Source: Fidelibacterota bacterium (GTDB lineage Bacteria; Fidelibacterota; Marinisomatia; SCGC-AAA003-L08; D37C17). From it: 64,000 bases of DNA. Of the stretch, positions 9,506-19,970 are shown one piece after another. Each line of letters starts with the position of its first letter. Positions within the stretch are counted from its first letter, which is position 1. The position numbers and the translations under genes are program-made. The DNA lies in contig PBEF01000002.1 of the NCBI GenBank assembly GCA_002717625.1, positions 224,133-288,132 on the forward strand, in the 5' to 3' direction. The notes beneath the pieces are model-generated. The model made no database searches. It was given only the letters and a program-made list of their open reading frames with translations, and was not told the origin of the DNA.

Positions 9506-11890
9506 ATGGATTATAATTTTAAAGAAATAGAAAAAAAATGGCAATTGTTTTGGTCCGAGAACTCAGATTTAAAAACAGATTACGATGATTTTGAAAATAA
9601 AAAATATTGCCTTACGATGTTTAGTTATCCATCAGGGGATAAATTGCATATAGGACATTGGTATAATTATGGTCCTTCAGATACACTTGCAAGGTACTTA
9701 AAAATGAAAGGTTTTAATGTTTTTCAGCCTCAAGGGTTTGATGCTTTTGGTCTTCCAGCTGAGAATTACGCAATTAAACATGGTGTTCATCCCCATAAGA
9801 GTACGCATAGTAATATATCTACAATGAAAAAACAACTTGAATCAATTGGAGCTCTTTATAATTGGGATAAGGAAGTTATTACTTCTGATAAAGAGTATTA
9901 CAGATGGACTCAATGGCTATTCTTGAAATTATATGAAAATAATTTAGCATATAGGAAAGAGGCAATGGTGAATTGGGATCCTGTGGATCAGACTGTGCTT
10001 GCTAATGAACAAGTTTTAGCAGATGGGACATCTGATCGTTCAGGAGCTCTTGTGGTACAAAAACCTTTAGTTCAATGGTTTTTCAAGATAACAGACTATG
10101 CAGAAGAACTTCTTGGTTACGAAGGACTTTCTTGGCCTAAAAAAACTATAGCAATGCAAAAAAATTGGATTGGGAAGAGCAAGGGCGCAAGAGTTACTTT
10201 TAATGTCTGTGATTCAGATTTTAAAATAGATATTTTTACAACAAGGCCAGATACGTTATTTGGAGCTACTTATCTTGTGGTTGCTCCCGAGCATAATTTG
10301 ATATTAGACTTAAATTTAATTAATAATAAAGAGATTAAAGCTTATTGTGACCAAGCTGCAAATAAAAGTGAACTACAAAGGTCTGATTTAGATAAAAGTA
10401 AAACAGGTGTTTTCTCTGGTATCTATGCTGCACATCCTTTGACAGGTAAGCAAATACCCATATGGATAGCTGATTATGTGATGATGAATTATGGAACAGG
10501 AGCAATTATGGCCGTTCCTGGTCATGACCAAAGAGATTATGAATTTGCTGAAAAATATGATATTAATATTATTAAGGTTGTTGATGATGGTAATGATGTT
10601 AGCATAGAAGATCAAGCCTTTACAGATTATGGAACTTGTATAAATTCTGATTTTTTAAACAACCTTAAAACAAAAGATGCAATTGATAAAATGACGGTTT
10701 ATCTTGAAAATGAAAAGATAGGGGAGAGTTCGATTACATATAGATTGAAAGATTGGTTGATATCAAGGCAGAGATATTGGGGTACCCCTATACCAATTGT
10801 ATATGATCCAGATGGAAACCCTCATCCTATTCCTGATGAATATTTGCCTTGGACTTTACCTGATGATGTAGAGTATAAGCCTAAAGGAACATCTCCCTTA
10901 GGATCTTCAAAAGAGCTTCTTGAAAGAACGGAGAAAATATTCGGAAAAGGTTGGAAGCCTGAAATTGATACGATGGATACATTCGTATGTTCATCATGGT
11001 ACTATTTACGCTACCCTGATTCAGCCAATTCATCTGAACCTTTTAGCTATGAATCAACAAAATGGCTTCCAGTAGATTATTATATTGGTGGGGCAGAGCA
11101 TGCAACAATGCACTTGCTGTATGCTCGTTTTATCACGAAAGCATTAAATACATTGAAAATTATTGATTTTAATGAGCCTTTTACCAGTCTGTATCATCAG
11201 GGAACAATTACTAAAGATGGCGCTAAAATGTCTAAATCTAAAGGAAATACCGTCTCTCCTGATATTTTTCTAGATCAATATGGTTCTGATACATTTCGAT
11301 GTTATTTGATGTTTATGGGACCTTATGATGAAGGTGGTGATTGGAACGATAAAGGTATAAAGGGGATTAGCAAATTTTTATCCAGAGCTTACAGACTTTG
11401 CCAACAAACTGTTGATTATAAAGAAACAAGTGATGATTTGTTTGTTGTTCATTCAACTATACAGGCAGTTACAAATAATTTAGATGAAATGAAATTCAAT
11501 ACAGCACTTAGTAGATTAATGGAGTTTGTTAACTACTTTTATGCTAAAGGCATTACAGCCTCAACCAAAATGATATTTATTCAACTTTTATCTCCATTAG
11601 CACCTCATATTTCAGAAGAGTTGTGGTCATACGAAAATAATACAAGTGTATTTATATCATCATGGCCTATTTGTGATTCTAAATATTTAGAAAAAGATAC
11701 AATTAAAATCATGGTTCAAGTTAATGGAAAATTAAGAGCTAGCATTGAAGTTGATAAAAGTATAAATAAAGATAAATTGGTTCAGATTGCAAAAGAAAAT
11801 CAAAATGTAAGTAAATTTATTTTAAATAAAGAAATTATTAGGGAAATTTATGTCCCTAATAAAATAATTAATATTGTAATTAAGGAGTAA
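9506..11890 (+). CDS. leuS: Leucyl-tRNA synthetase
   Basis: A class I aminoacyl-tRNA synthetase that charges tRNA-Leu in the cytoplasm. The HIGH motif is LHIGH at residues 47-51. The KMSKS loop is 'DGAKMSKSKGN' near 573-583. The CP1 editing insertion follows the first half-Rossmann (TTRPDTLFGATYLVVAPEH and the GTGAIMAVPGHDQRD editing-site signature). The 'WYYLRYPD' and 'YIGGAEHATMHLLYARF' signatures are those of bacterial LeuRS. At 794 residues it is somewhat shorter than the E. coli enzyme (860), with a short C-terminal region. It is the first gene of a plus-strand operon; the next gene starts 1 base after its stop. Confidence 0.97.
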   Translation: MDYNFKEIEKKWQLFWSENSDLKTDYDDFENKKYCLTMFSYPSGDKLHIGHWYNYGPSDTLARYLKMKGFNVFQPQGFDAFGLPAENYAIKHGVHPHKSTHSNISTMKKQLESIGALYNWDKEVITSDKEYYRWTQWLFLKLYENNLAYRKEAMVNWDPVDQTVLANEQVLADGTSDRSGALVVQKPLVQWFFKITDYAEELLGYEGLSWPKKTIAMQKNWIGKSKGARVTFNVCDSDFKIDIFTTRPDTLFGATYLVVAPEHNLILDLNLINNKEIKAYCDQAANKSELQRSDLDKSKTGVFSGIYAAHPLTGKQIPIWIADYVMMNYGTGAIMAVPGHDQRDYEFAEKYDINIIKVVDDGNDVSIEDQAFTDYGTCINSDFLNNLKTKDAIDKMTVYLENEKIGESSITYRLKDWLISRQRYWGTPIPIVYDPDGNPHPIPDEYLPWTLPDDVEYKPKGTSPLGSSKELLERTEKIFGKGWKPEIDTMDTFVCSSWYYLRYPDSANSSEPFSYESTKWLPVDYYIGGAEHATMHLLYARFITKALNTLKIIDFNEPFTSLYHQGTITKDGAKMSKSKGNTVSPDIFLDQYGSDTFRCYLMFMGPYDEGGDWNDKGIKGISKFLSRAYRLCQQTVDYKETSDDLFVVHSTIQAVTNNLDEMKFNTALSRLMEFVNYFYAKGITASTKMIFIQLLSPLAPHISEELWSYENNTSVFISSWPICDSKYLEKDTIKIMVQVNGKLRASIEVDKSINKDKLVQIAKENQNVSKFILNKEIIREIYVPNKIINIVIKE

Positions 11891-11891
11891 T

Positions 11892-13925
11892 ATGAAGAAT
11901 AACCCATTGTTTATAGATTATAAGTTACCATTTAACACAATCCCTTTTGATGAGATTAAGACAGAAGACTTTCTTCCAGCTATACATAAAGCTATTGAAG
12001 ACAGCAATGCCAAGATAGAGGCTATCACATCATCTGTGGATATTCCTAGTTTTGAAAATACAGTGCTGGCTTTTGAAACCTCACACGAAGATTTAGGGCG
12101 TATTGTTGGTATATATTGGCATTTGTTCGCTGCTAATAGCGAAGGAGAATTTAAAAAACTTGCTGAGGAAATTAGTCCTTTGCTATCAAGCCATACGAAT
12201 GATTATATGTTGAATGCAAAGCTATTTTCTAGAATAGAATCTGTCTATAAAAATGATACTAATGTTGATTATGACGAACATGATAGTAAGCTTATTGAAA
12301 ATGTTTATAAAATGTTTTTAAGAAATGGAGCATCTTTAGATGATGAGAATAAAGAAAATTTAAGAAATCTAGATCAAGAACTATCTATGCTTTCCCCAAA
12401 GTTTTCAAATAATGTTCTTGATGCTCAGAATGCGTTTGAATTATGGGTAACAGATGAATCTGATTTAGATGGTCTTCCAAAAGACGCTATAAGTGCAGCC
12501 TCTCATGCAGCAAAAGCAAAAAACAAAGAAGGACAATGGCTGTTTACGCTGCAAATGGCTAGCTATATTCCATTTATGACATATTCAAATAAACGTCATT
12601 TGAGAGAGAAACTGTTTAAAGGTCATGGTGGATTGTGCAATGGAGGAAAATTTGATAATAGCACTATTATTACAAAAATTGTTGAATTAAAACATAAAAG
12701 AGCACAATTGTTGGGATATAAATCTCATGCAGATTTTGTTTTAGAAAGAAGAATGGCTGAAAATATTGAAAATGTTTATGAGCTTCTAGATAATCTTTAT
12801 GATTATTCTTATTCTGCTGCAAAATCAGAACTTGAAGAAATAGAAGCCTATGCTTTTGAAAAAGACTCCTTAGAGTCTTTTTATCAGTGGGATTTTATGT
12901 ATTATAAAGAGCAGTTAAAAAAAGAAAAATATAATTTTGACTCAGAGGAATTGCGACCATATTTTAAGTCAGAAAATGTAATTAAAGGTGTTTTTGAGGT
13001 TGCGAAAAGACTATATGGTTTAACATTTAAAAAATTAGATGATATACAGACATGGCACGAAGAGGTGGATTGTTTTGAAGTTAACAATGAGGATGGTTCA
13101 CATGTTGGTATTATGTATATTGATTTATTCCCTAGAGAAACAAAGCGTAGTGGTGCTTGGATGAATGCTTTGCTTGAAAATGGCCTTTATAAAGGTGAAG
13201 TTAGAAGACCCCATGTTCTTTTTGTTGCAAGTCTAACCCCTTCAACAGATGAAAAGCCTTCTTTATTAAATTATCGTGAAGTTGAAACTATTTTCCATGA
13301 ATTCGGGCATTGTTTGCATGGGTTGCTTTCTGATGGTAAATATCAAACAACTAGTGGTACTAATGTTTTTTGGGATTTTGTAGAGCTTCCTTCTCAAATT
13401 ATGGAGAATTGGGTAGGTGAACCAGAAGCTCTGAAGTTATTTGCAACTCATTATGAAACAGGAGAGGTGATTCCCGATGAGCTTATTGCCAAAATTAAAC
13501 AGTCTTCTAATTTTGGTGCAGGATATTTATCTCTAAGACAGTTGTCATTAGGATATCTTGATATGGCATGGTATACCAATCTTGATAAGGTTGATGATGT
13601 TGAATCCTTTGAGCGTAAAGCTACTGAAAAAACACAGTTGTTTCCTAGTGTAGATGGCATGACAGTTTCTAACTCTTTTGGGCATATTTTTTCAGGAGGT
13701 TATTCAGCAGGCTATTACTCTTATAAATGGGCGGAGGTTCTTGATGCTGATGCATTTGAGAAGTTTAAAGAAGACGGTATTTTTAATAGAGAGACAGCTC
13801 AATCGTTTAGAGATAATATATTGTCAAAAGGAGGCCTTAAACATCCAATGGAACTATATAAAGCCTTTAGAGGTAGAGAGCCTAAAGTAGAAGCTTTATT
13901 GAAGAGAGATGAATTAATTAAATAA
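11892..13925 (+). CDS. M3 family zinc oligopeptidase (PrlC/Dcp type)
   Basis: A soluble zinc metallopeptidase of 677 residues, the usual length for the oligopeptidase A / peptidyl-dipeptidase Dcp group. The zinc motif HEFGH is near residues 469-473, followed by the downstream glutamate region 'FWDFVELPSQIMENWV'. The C-terminal 'FGHIFSGGYSAGYYSYKWAEVLDADAF' is characteristic of M3 peptidases. It has no signal peptide, so it probably degrades short peptides in the cytoplasm. I cannot separate PrlC from Dcp by eye. A strong AAGGAG site precedes the ATG, which is 1 base after the leuS stop. Confidence 0.93.
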   Translation: MKNNPLFIDYKLPFNTIPFDEIKTEDFLPAIHKAIEDSNAKIEAITSSVDIPSFENTVLAFETSHEDLGRIVGIYWHLFAANSEGEFKKLAEEISPLLSSHTNDYMLNAKLFSRIESVYKNDTNVDYDEHDSKLIENVYKMFLRNGASLDDENKENLRNLDQELSMLSPKFSNNVLDAQNAFELWVTDESDLDGLPKDAISAASHAAKAKNKEGQWLFTLQMASYIPFMTYSNKRHLREKLFKGHGGLCNGGKFDNSTIITKIVELKHKRAQLLGYKSHADFVLERRMAENIENVYELLDNLYDYSYSAAKSELEEIEAYAFEKDSLESFYQWDFMYYKEQLKKEKYNFDSEELRPYFKSENVIKGVFEVAKRLYGLTFKKLDDIQTWHEEVDCFEVNNEDGSHVGIMYIDLFPRETKRSGAWMNALLENGLYKGEVRRPHVLFVASLTPSTDEKPSLLNYREVETIFHEFGHCLHGLLSDGKYQTTSGTNVFWDFVELPSQIMENWVGEPEALKLFATHYETGEVIPDELIAKIKQSSNFGAGYLSLRQLSLGYLDMAWYTNLDKVDDVESFERKATEKTQLFPSVDGMTVSNSFGHIFSGGYSAGYYSYKWAEVLDADAFEKFKEDGIFNRETAQSFRDNILSKGGLKHPMELYKAFRGREPKVEALLKRDELIK

Positions 13926-13935
13926 AGAGGTTAGA

Positions 13936-16900
13936 ATGTTTAGAAAAAAAATAACATGGATAGTATTAACAGTTTTATTTGTTTTAACATTAGGAGCATC
14001 ATTTAGTTTATTTAAAAATGCTTTTCCCATACTTAATATTGATTTGAAAATGTCAAGACAGGATGCTTTTGATAAATCTGCAATATTATCTTCTAAAATG
14101 AATTTAGGACCAATTGATTATGATCAGGCCGCTACCTTTGGATCTGATAATAATGCTCAAAACTATATTGAATTAGACGCTGGAGGCTCTAAAGCCTTTA
14201 TTGAAATGTTAGATAAGGATATTTATAAAGCGTATACATGGAAAGTAAGGCATTATAAAGAAAATCAAGTAAATGAAGCCTGGTTTATGTTCTCTCCAGA
14301 AGGAGAACTTTATGGCTTTGAAGAAAAATTATCTGAGGATTTATTTCTTGAACCTTTAAGTTCAAAAAAGGCTAGAAAGTTAGCTGAGTCTTTATCTACA
14401 GATAGATGTGGTATTGATTTTAGTGTGTTTGAGTTAGTCGAAGAGTCTGAGGATATAAAGCCTTCAGAAAGGCTTGATAGAGCTTTTGTCTATAAAAGAA
14501 TTGATCATTCTATAGGAGAAGAAGGTGAGTATAGATTGAAGCTTATTGTTAGTGGAAATAAACTAACAGCAGTCAAGCGATATGTTAAGGTTCCCGAAAC
14601 ATTTAAGAGAACGTATGAAGAAATGAGATCTTTTAATAATACTATCGCAATGATTGCAAGTTACGGCCTTTTTATCTTTTATATAGTTGGAGGTATTGTT
14701 GTAGGACTGTTTATTCTTAATAGGCAAAAATGGTTGTTGTGGAAAACTGCAATTTATTGGGCATTATTTATTTCTATTCTTCAAACAGTCTCTGGTTTGA
14801 ATTTCTTACCTTTAAGCTGGTTGGGATACGATACTGCTATTTCAACGCAAAACTTTTTAATGCAACAAATTTTATATTCTTTAATCAATGGTATTGTTGA
14901 TTTTATTTTAATTTTATTATCTTTTGTTGCAGCAGAGAGTCTATCTAGAAAAGCTTTTCCTGAGCATGTACAATTTTGGAGATTATGGTCAGGGAGAAAT
15001 GCTTATACTTCTGAGGTTGCAGGGCAGACGATAGGTGGATATCTTCTGATTGGAGTTGATTTACTCTTTGTAACTTCTTTCTACATGATTACTGCTAATT
15101 ATTTTGGTTGGTGGGTTCCTACTTCAACTTTATTCCAGCCTGATATGATAGCGACTCCTTTTCCATGGTTATCTGCTGTTGGGATGTCTTTACATGCAGG
15201 GTTCTGGGAGGAATGTTTATTTAGGGCTGTTCCTTTAGCTGGAGCTGCATTAATTGGTAGGCGGTATGGGAATGAAAAAATATGGGTAATATCAGCAATG
15301 TTATTGCAGGCGATAATATTTGCAGGAGCACATGCAAATTACCCTTCCTATCCTGCTTATTCTCGTTTAGTTGAGCTGATTATACCATCATTACTTTTTG
15401 GTTTTATATACTTGAAATTCGGCTTATTACCAGTGATAATATCACATTTTGGTTATGATGTTGTTTGGTTCTCTATGCCTATATTTACATCTGTATCTTC
15501 AGATTTGATGTTTGATAAAATTATGGTATTTGTTTTAACATTGATTCCTGTATGGGTAGTATTAAGAGCAAAACTTAAATCAAAATCTTTAACTGATATT
15601 GATATTTCTGAATATAATAAAGCATTTGAAGTTCAGGATAAAGCACCACTTGAAGTTGAAAAAGATCAAAATGAAGTAGAGGAGCTGAAAATAAATAAGA
15701 ACTATAAGCGTAACTTATATTCTTCTGTATTAGTTGTATTAGCTGTTGTATTTGCTGCTTTTAATGAAAAATCATATTCTAACCTTAGTTTGGAAATTAA
15801 CAGGTCTGAAGCTATTTCTTTATCTGAAAAATACTTAGATCAAAGTGGTGTGAAATTAAGCCCAGATATTTGGACATGTCTATCTGGTGTTTATACAGGA
15901 AGTCTAGATGCTGATGATAAATTCATATGGAAGGAAGAAGGGGAAGAGGTTTATAATTCTCTTATTGGGGATTATCTTTCTAATGTGATCTGGAATATTA
16001 GATATGTTAAGTTTGATGGAGATGTTAATGATAAAACAGAAGAATATGCTGTTTTAATTAACCCTGATGGTTCATTGAATCAAATTAGGCATAAAATTCC
16101 AGAAAATGAAAGTGGTGCTAGATTAAAAGAAAAATCAGCTAGAAATATAGCTGTGAATTATCTTAAAAATAAATTCGGTTTATCCGAAGGAGATATTCAA
16201 GATGTGTCTTCTGAAATATCAAATCTTCCAAATAGAGATGATTGGACATTTATTTTTTCTGATAATGCAACTCACTTATTAAAGGATGGTGATTTACGTA
16301 TTAAAATCAATATCTCTGGAGATAGCGTTACATCATTTAAGAAATATGTTTATTTACCAGAAGAATGGGAAAGAAAGGAGAAAAATAATGCAACATTTGC
16401 AAATATGATTAAGATGGTATGTTATTTTTCATTAGTCTTTTTCATTCTGTATGCTGCAGCAGCATCTATTGCTAGATGGAGTAAAGGAAAGTTTAATTTT
16501 AAAATATTTAAATTTGCATTTGCTGTTTTATCTACTTTATCTATTTTGAATACAATTAATAGCTATCCATCAATGGTATCAGGTTTTTCATCAGCAAAGC
16601 CATTTATGAATCAGATTATAATGTCTCTTGGAGGATCCTTTTTATATGGTATTATTTTTGCATTTATGGTATCAGCTATTTTAGGGAATAGCTCCTTGAA
16701 GATTAAAAAGTCTTCACATATTTTTAGTTATCTTGAAATTGCATTGCTATCTATTTGGGGAATCTGTTTAATGACATTTGCTTACAGTCTTAAACAGATT
16801 AATCCATTATGGATATCTGGAGCAGGTGGAGCTAATGTTTATTTTCCCGTGTTTGGTTATGTTGCATCTAATATCTCTGCTTACTTTGATAAGTTTATCA

Positions 16901-17289
16901 TTTTGATGTTCGTATTAACATTATTAAATGATATAACTGATTGTAGTAGGCGTAAAAAGTTTTTAAGTTTCTTTTTACCTCTATTATTTACAGCACTTAT
17001 TGTTGGTACAGAATTTGGTTCATCTGGAGGTCCAGATAATATGCTTAGATGGTTTTATATCGCAATGTTTTATGGAGCGACTTTATCTGGTCTGTATATA
17101 TCCTATATTGTTTATGATATGACTATTATTCCTGTTGTAGTAGCTATAGTAGCTTCCTTTGAATTAGCTGCATTGGCAGGTACAGGAACATATCCAGGAA
17201 TGTTGGTTAGTGCTATTATCTCGATTTTATTAATATTGTTTTCAAGTTATAAGATAAGATCATATTTACTTAATAATATGGAGAAATAA
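13936..17289 (+). CDS. Duplicated PepSY-like / CPBP intramembrane metalloprotease
   Basis: The protein is built of two similar halves. Each half starts with a soluble ~200-residue PepSY-like region (about 40-230 and 620-820) bearing 'S...A' helices and 'DIYKAYTWKVRHY' / 'LSNVIWNIRYVKF' strands. Each is followed by a polytopic membrane region. The first membrane half carries the CPBP (Abi/CAAX-protease-like) motifs: EECLFR near 425-430, 'FAGAHAN' near 463-469 and 'SHFGYDVVW' near 502-510. The second membrane half (about 830-1110) shows none of these, so it looks non-catalytic. The likely role is an inner-membrane protease of unknown substrate. It lies 10 bases after the M3 peptidase and 2 bases before the barrel gene. 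Confidence 0.85.
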   Translation: MFRKKITWIVLTVLFVLTLGASFSLFKNAFPILNIDLKMSRQDAFDKSAILSSKMNLGPIDYDQAATFGSDNNAQNYIELDAGGSKAFIEMLDKDIYKAYTWKVRHYKENQVNEAWFMFSPEGELYGFEEKLSEDLFLEPLSSKKARKLAESLSTDRCGIDFSVFELVEESEDIKPSERLDRAFVYKRIDHSIGEEGEYRLKLIVSGNKLTAVKRYVKVPETFKRTYEEMRSFNNTIAMIASYGLFIFYIVGGIVVGLFILNRQKWLLWKTAIYWALFISILQTVSGLNFLPLSWLGYDTAISTQNFLMQQILYSLINGIVDFILILLSFVAAESLSRKAFPEHVQFWRLWSGRNAYTSEVAGQTIGGYLLIGVDLLFVTSFYMITANYFGWWVPTSTLFQPDMIATPFPWLSAVGMSLHAGFWEECLFRAVPLAGAALIGRRYGNEKIWVISAMLLQAIIFAGAHANYPSYPAYSRLVELIIPSLLFGFIYLKFGLLPVIISHFGYDVVWFSMPIFTSVSSDLMFDKIMVFVLTLIPVWVVLRAKLKSKSLTDIDISEYNKAFEVQDKAPLEVEKDQNEVEELKINKNYKRNLYSSVLVVLAVVFAAFNEKSYSNLSLEINRSEAISLSEKYLDQSGVKLSPDIWTCLSGVYTGSLDADDKFIWKEEGEEVYNSLIGDYLSNVIWNIRYVKFDGDVNDKTEEYAVLINPDGSLNQIRHKIPENESGARLKEKSARNIAVNYLKNKFGLSEGDIQDVSSEISNLPNRDDWTFIFSDNATHLLKDGDLRIKINISGDSVTSFKKYVYLPEEWERKEKNNATFANMIKMVCYFSLVFFILYAAAASIARWSKGKFNFKIFKFAFAVLSTLSILNTINSYPSMVSGFSSAKPFMNQIIMSLGGSFLYGIIFAFMVSAILGNSSLKIKKSSHIFSYLEIALLSIWGICLMTFAYSLKQINPLWISGAGGANVYFPVFGYVASNISAYFDKFIILMFVLTLLNDITDCSRRKKFLSFFLPLLFTALIVGTEFGSSGGPDNMLRWFYIAMFYGATLSGLYISYIVYDMTIIPVVVAIVASFELAALAGTGTYPGMLVSAIISILLILFSSYKIRSYLLNNMEK

Positions 17290-17291
17290 GT

Positions 17292-18089
17292 ATGAATTTT
17301 TATATCATTATATGTCTTTTAATTGGCAACATTTTGGCTTTTAGTTCTGGTGGTTATATGGAACTAGATTTAGGAAAAAATATTACTAATGGTGAGTATG
17401 AAAAATACAATGATGATGGTTTTGCAATAAGGGTAGCTTATTCAAATAATATTGATTCGAGTGATTTTTTTAGATGGCAAGTTTCAGGTCAGTATATTTC
17501 TTTTTACTCAAATACTTATTATGATGAGTTTGCTATGGCATCAGGAGCATCTGGCCCTAGCATAAAAGTTACCAATGCAGAAGATGGTTATATTTTTCAA
17601 GGTGGCATTAAATTTATTCCCGAATTAGGATTGTTCCAAAATAAAGGTATTTTTAAGCCATATGCAACAGCAGGACTTGGTTTTGGTTATTTTTTAGAGT
17701 ATACAAAATATGAAGATCCTGATGTTAACGGCAGCTGGTGTGCAATTTGGGATTGGTGGTGTGATGATGATGGCGGAAGTCTTTTTAGGTTAGATGATAT
17801 AGAGCAAGATGAGTTTAACTTTATGTACTCAATAGAATTAGGTGCTAATTTTATTATTCCTAAATGGGGTGATGGTGGTTTTGATTTTGGAATCAGATAT
17901 ACAATGTCTCCTAAAATGAAACCAATATATGCATATGAGGTTAATGCGAATGCCGAAGAATTATCTAGATTTGCAAATAAAATTAATGCTGATTATATTA
18001 CGATTTACTTTGGTGGTACATGGCCGATTAGAACTGAGGATAGAAGAAAAACTAAGTCTATTAATAAACCTATAGATTTTGATATATAA
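17292..18089 (+). CDS. Probable outer-membrane beta-barrel protein
   Basis: The N-terminus is a signal peptide (MNFYIIICLLIGNILAFSSG). The remainder alternates short aromatic-rich beta strands with polar turns ('GGYMELDLGKNI', 'FKPYATAGLGFGYFLEY', 'FDFGIRYTMSPKM', 'ADYITIYFGGTWPI'), as in 8-12-strand outer-membrane barrels. One loop near residues 145-165 is rich in Trp, Cys and Asp (WCAIWDWWCDDDGG). The family and function are not recognised. It is the last gene of the leuS operon, 2 bases after the CPBP gene, with a GGAG site inside the end of that gene. Confidence 0.65.
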   Translation: MNFYIIICLLIGNILAFSSGGYMELDLGKNITNGEYEKYNDDGFAIRVAYSNNIDSSDFFRWQVSGQYISFYSNTYYDEFAMASGASGPSIKVTNAEDGYIFQGGIKFIPELGLFQNKGIFKPYATAGLGFGYFLEYTKYEDPDVNGSWCAIWDWWCDDDGGSLFRLDDIEQDEFNFMYSIELGANFIIPKWGDGGFDFGIRYTMSPKMKPIYAYEVNANAEELSRFANKINADYITIYFGGTWPIRTEDRRKTKSINKPIDFDI

Positions 18090-18105
18090 ATAAGTAAGCA
18101 GGGTA

Positions 18106-18123
18106 ATACCTATTTTTAGGTAT
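18106..18123. terminator. Weak bidirectional hairpin between convergent genes
   Basis: ATACCTA (18106-18112) and TAGGTAT (18117-18123) form a 7-bp stem with a TTTT loop in the 104-base gap between convergent genes. There is no clear U tract on either strand, so terminator function is uncertain. Confidence 0.3.
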
Positions 18124-18193
18124 AATTAAAATTAGACATAATATATATTATCAATATATTGATTGTGTATTTTTAAATGAGGTTTCTGATTAT

Positions 18194-19924
18194 TTAGGCA
18201 CTCAAAATAAGATCAACTAGAAGAACAATATCTATAACATTTGAAGCCCCATCATTGTTAATATCACCATTTTGATTATATTCTCCTGATATAATAAGAT
18301 TTACAAGAATTACAATATCAATAATGTTAATGATATTGTTTTGATCAAGATCTCCAATAGATATATTGTCGTATTCACAGGTGTTATCATCTATGGTTGC
18401 TGTTGGGTCATAATTGTCAGCTTCAGGATCAGTGCATCCTGTTGTTATCCATCCACACGCATTAGGCCCACCATAAACGCCTATATCATTAAGAGCTTCT
18501 CCTTGTGATGGCGGAAAACAAAGATCATTATAGGCCCCAGAAGGATCTCCTGCATCAATACATGGTGATGATGGATGCAGTTCAAAATTATAAAAGTCTG
18601 AGAATCCAGGGTTTTGATCAGTATTTCCTTCTCCTGAATATCCCCCCATTATATTGCTATAAGTTACAGAATTGCAATTTTGAATTTGATCATTAGCATT
18701 AAAGAATATAATACTATTTTTAACAGTATTAACATTATATGCTCCTCTATAATTACTTACAACTGTTGAGTTTATGAGAGAATTTGAATTTTCTACAGCC
18801 CAATTACTATCATTATTGGCAACAATACAGTTATAGATATCATGAACTTCAATAATACCACTATTATTATTAAGAACTTTAGTATTAATAATGTCTGGAC
18901 CATAGCTACTGCTATTTGCTCTAATAGCACTATTGCCGTGCCCCTCAAATATTGAGTTTTTAATCTCACCGCGTACTTCACTTTGTGAATAACCTGATTG
19001 ATAAAAACCATAATTATTATCTAAAAAAGTACAATTATCAATAATATAATCGTTTTCATTGATATATATAGCATAGTTGTTAATATCTTGGAATAAAGAA
19101 TTGTAGACTTTAAGAGAAGTATGAGTCCCCGCGTCAATCCCTCTATCATCATTATTAATAAACTTACAATTATCAAATTCGATGTTTGTATAACTATTAA
19201 TTTGAGTTCCAAGATTACAGTTCTCAAAATTTGTATTTATAATTGTATGATAAGCTCCCCCGCTTTGAGATTGAATGTTAATACCATAATAAAAATTATT
19301 AAACTCAGAATCTCTAATAGATAAAGGAATATTCCCTCCATAATAAAGACCGGTTCCAGTCCCTGGGTTATCAGCATTTAAGATAACACCATCTAAAATT
19401 AGATAAGTATTCTCAGAGTTGATATAATAATTATTACCTCCATCTTCAATTAAGCTATTAGATAGAGTTAAGTCTGTAAATGTATCATTTGAGTTAAGAG
19501 CATATCCTGAGAATGCATGTATATATACATTATCTATGGTAGTATCCTGAGAATAATAGGACGAGAGCGCGCTGGTATGTGTATTTGTAATCTCTGCATA
19601 TGTGATATAACTTGCGCCTGTAGAATACTGGAAATTAATTCCTCCCCAAGAACATCCATCTCCTATACATGAGAATGTAATATTACTCTCTTGTGTGCCT
19701 ATCGCCTGGAGTTCTCCTGTAATAAGAAGATTGTAATCTCCCATAAATTGAACCTCTACACCTGGATCTATTGCTAGCGATGTATAAGGATCAACCTGGA
19801 TATCTCCTATAATAAGATACGGCGAATTATCAAGAGTCCATGTACCTGAGACTGGGCCGGACACTTCCTCTTGTGAAATTAAAATTGAAAAACATGCAAA
19901 AATTAGTATTAGTTTTTTTTTCAT
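18194..19924 (-). CDS. Secreted right-handed beta-helix protein with GCTD module and C-terminal dockerin-like pair
   Basis: The signal peptide (MKKKLILIFACFSILISQ) precedes a region typical of extracellular adhesins with parallel beta-helices: 'GTWTLDNSPYLIIGDIQVDP' and many N-rich ~23-residue coils ('FENCNLGTQINSYTNIEFDNCKFINN'). Near residues 495-515 sits 'GCTDPEADNYDPTATIDDNTCEY'. The C-terminus carries GDLDQNNIINIIDIVILVNLIIS and GDINNDGASNVIDIVLLVDLILS, a paired EF-like dockerin module. It may act as a polysaccharide-binding or adhesive surface protein, or as an inactive lyase; no catalytic residues are recognised. It is transcribed alone, downstream of rmuC by 46 bases. Confidence 0.85.
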   Translation of the reverse strand: MKKKLILIFACFSILISQEEVSGPVSGTWTLDNSPYLIIGDIQVDPYTSLAIDPGVEVQFMGDYNLLITGELQAIGTQESNITFSCIGDGCSWGGINFQYSTGASYITYAEITNTHTSALSSYYSQDTTIDNVYIHAFSGYALNSNDTFTDLTLSNSLIEDGGNNYYINSENTYLILDGVILNADNPGTGTGLYYGGNIPLSIRDSEFNNFYYGINIQSQSGGAYHTIINTNFENCNLGTQINSYTNIEFDNCKFINNDDRGIDAGTHTSLKVYNSLFQDINNYAIYINENDYIIDNCTFLDNNYGFYQSGYSQSEVRGEIKNSIFEGHGNSAIRANSSSYGPDIINTKVLNNNSGIIEVHDIYNCIVANNDSNWAVENSNSLINSTVVSNYRGAYNVNTVKNSIIFFNANDQIQNCNSVTYSNIMGGYSGEGNTDQNPGFSDFYNFELHPSSPCIDAGDPSGAYNDLCFPPSQGEALNDIGVYGGPNACGWITTGCTDPEADNYDPTATIDDNTCEYDNISIGDLDQNNIINIIDIVILVNLIISGEYNQNGDINNDGASNVIDIVLLVDLILSA

Positions 19925-19970
19925 TTCATTTTACCTTTTAATAAACACAGTTATTTTATTTTAATATATT

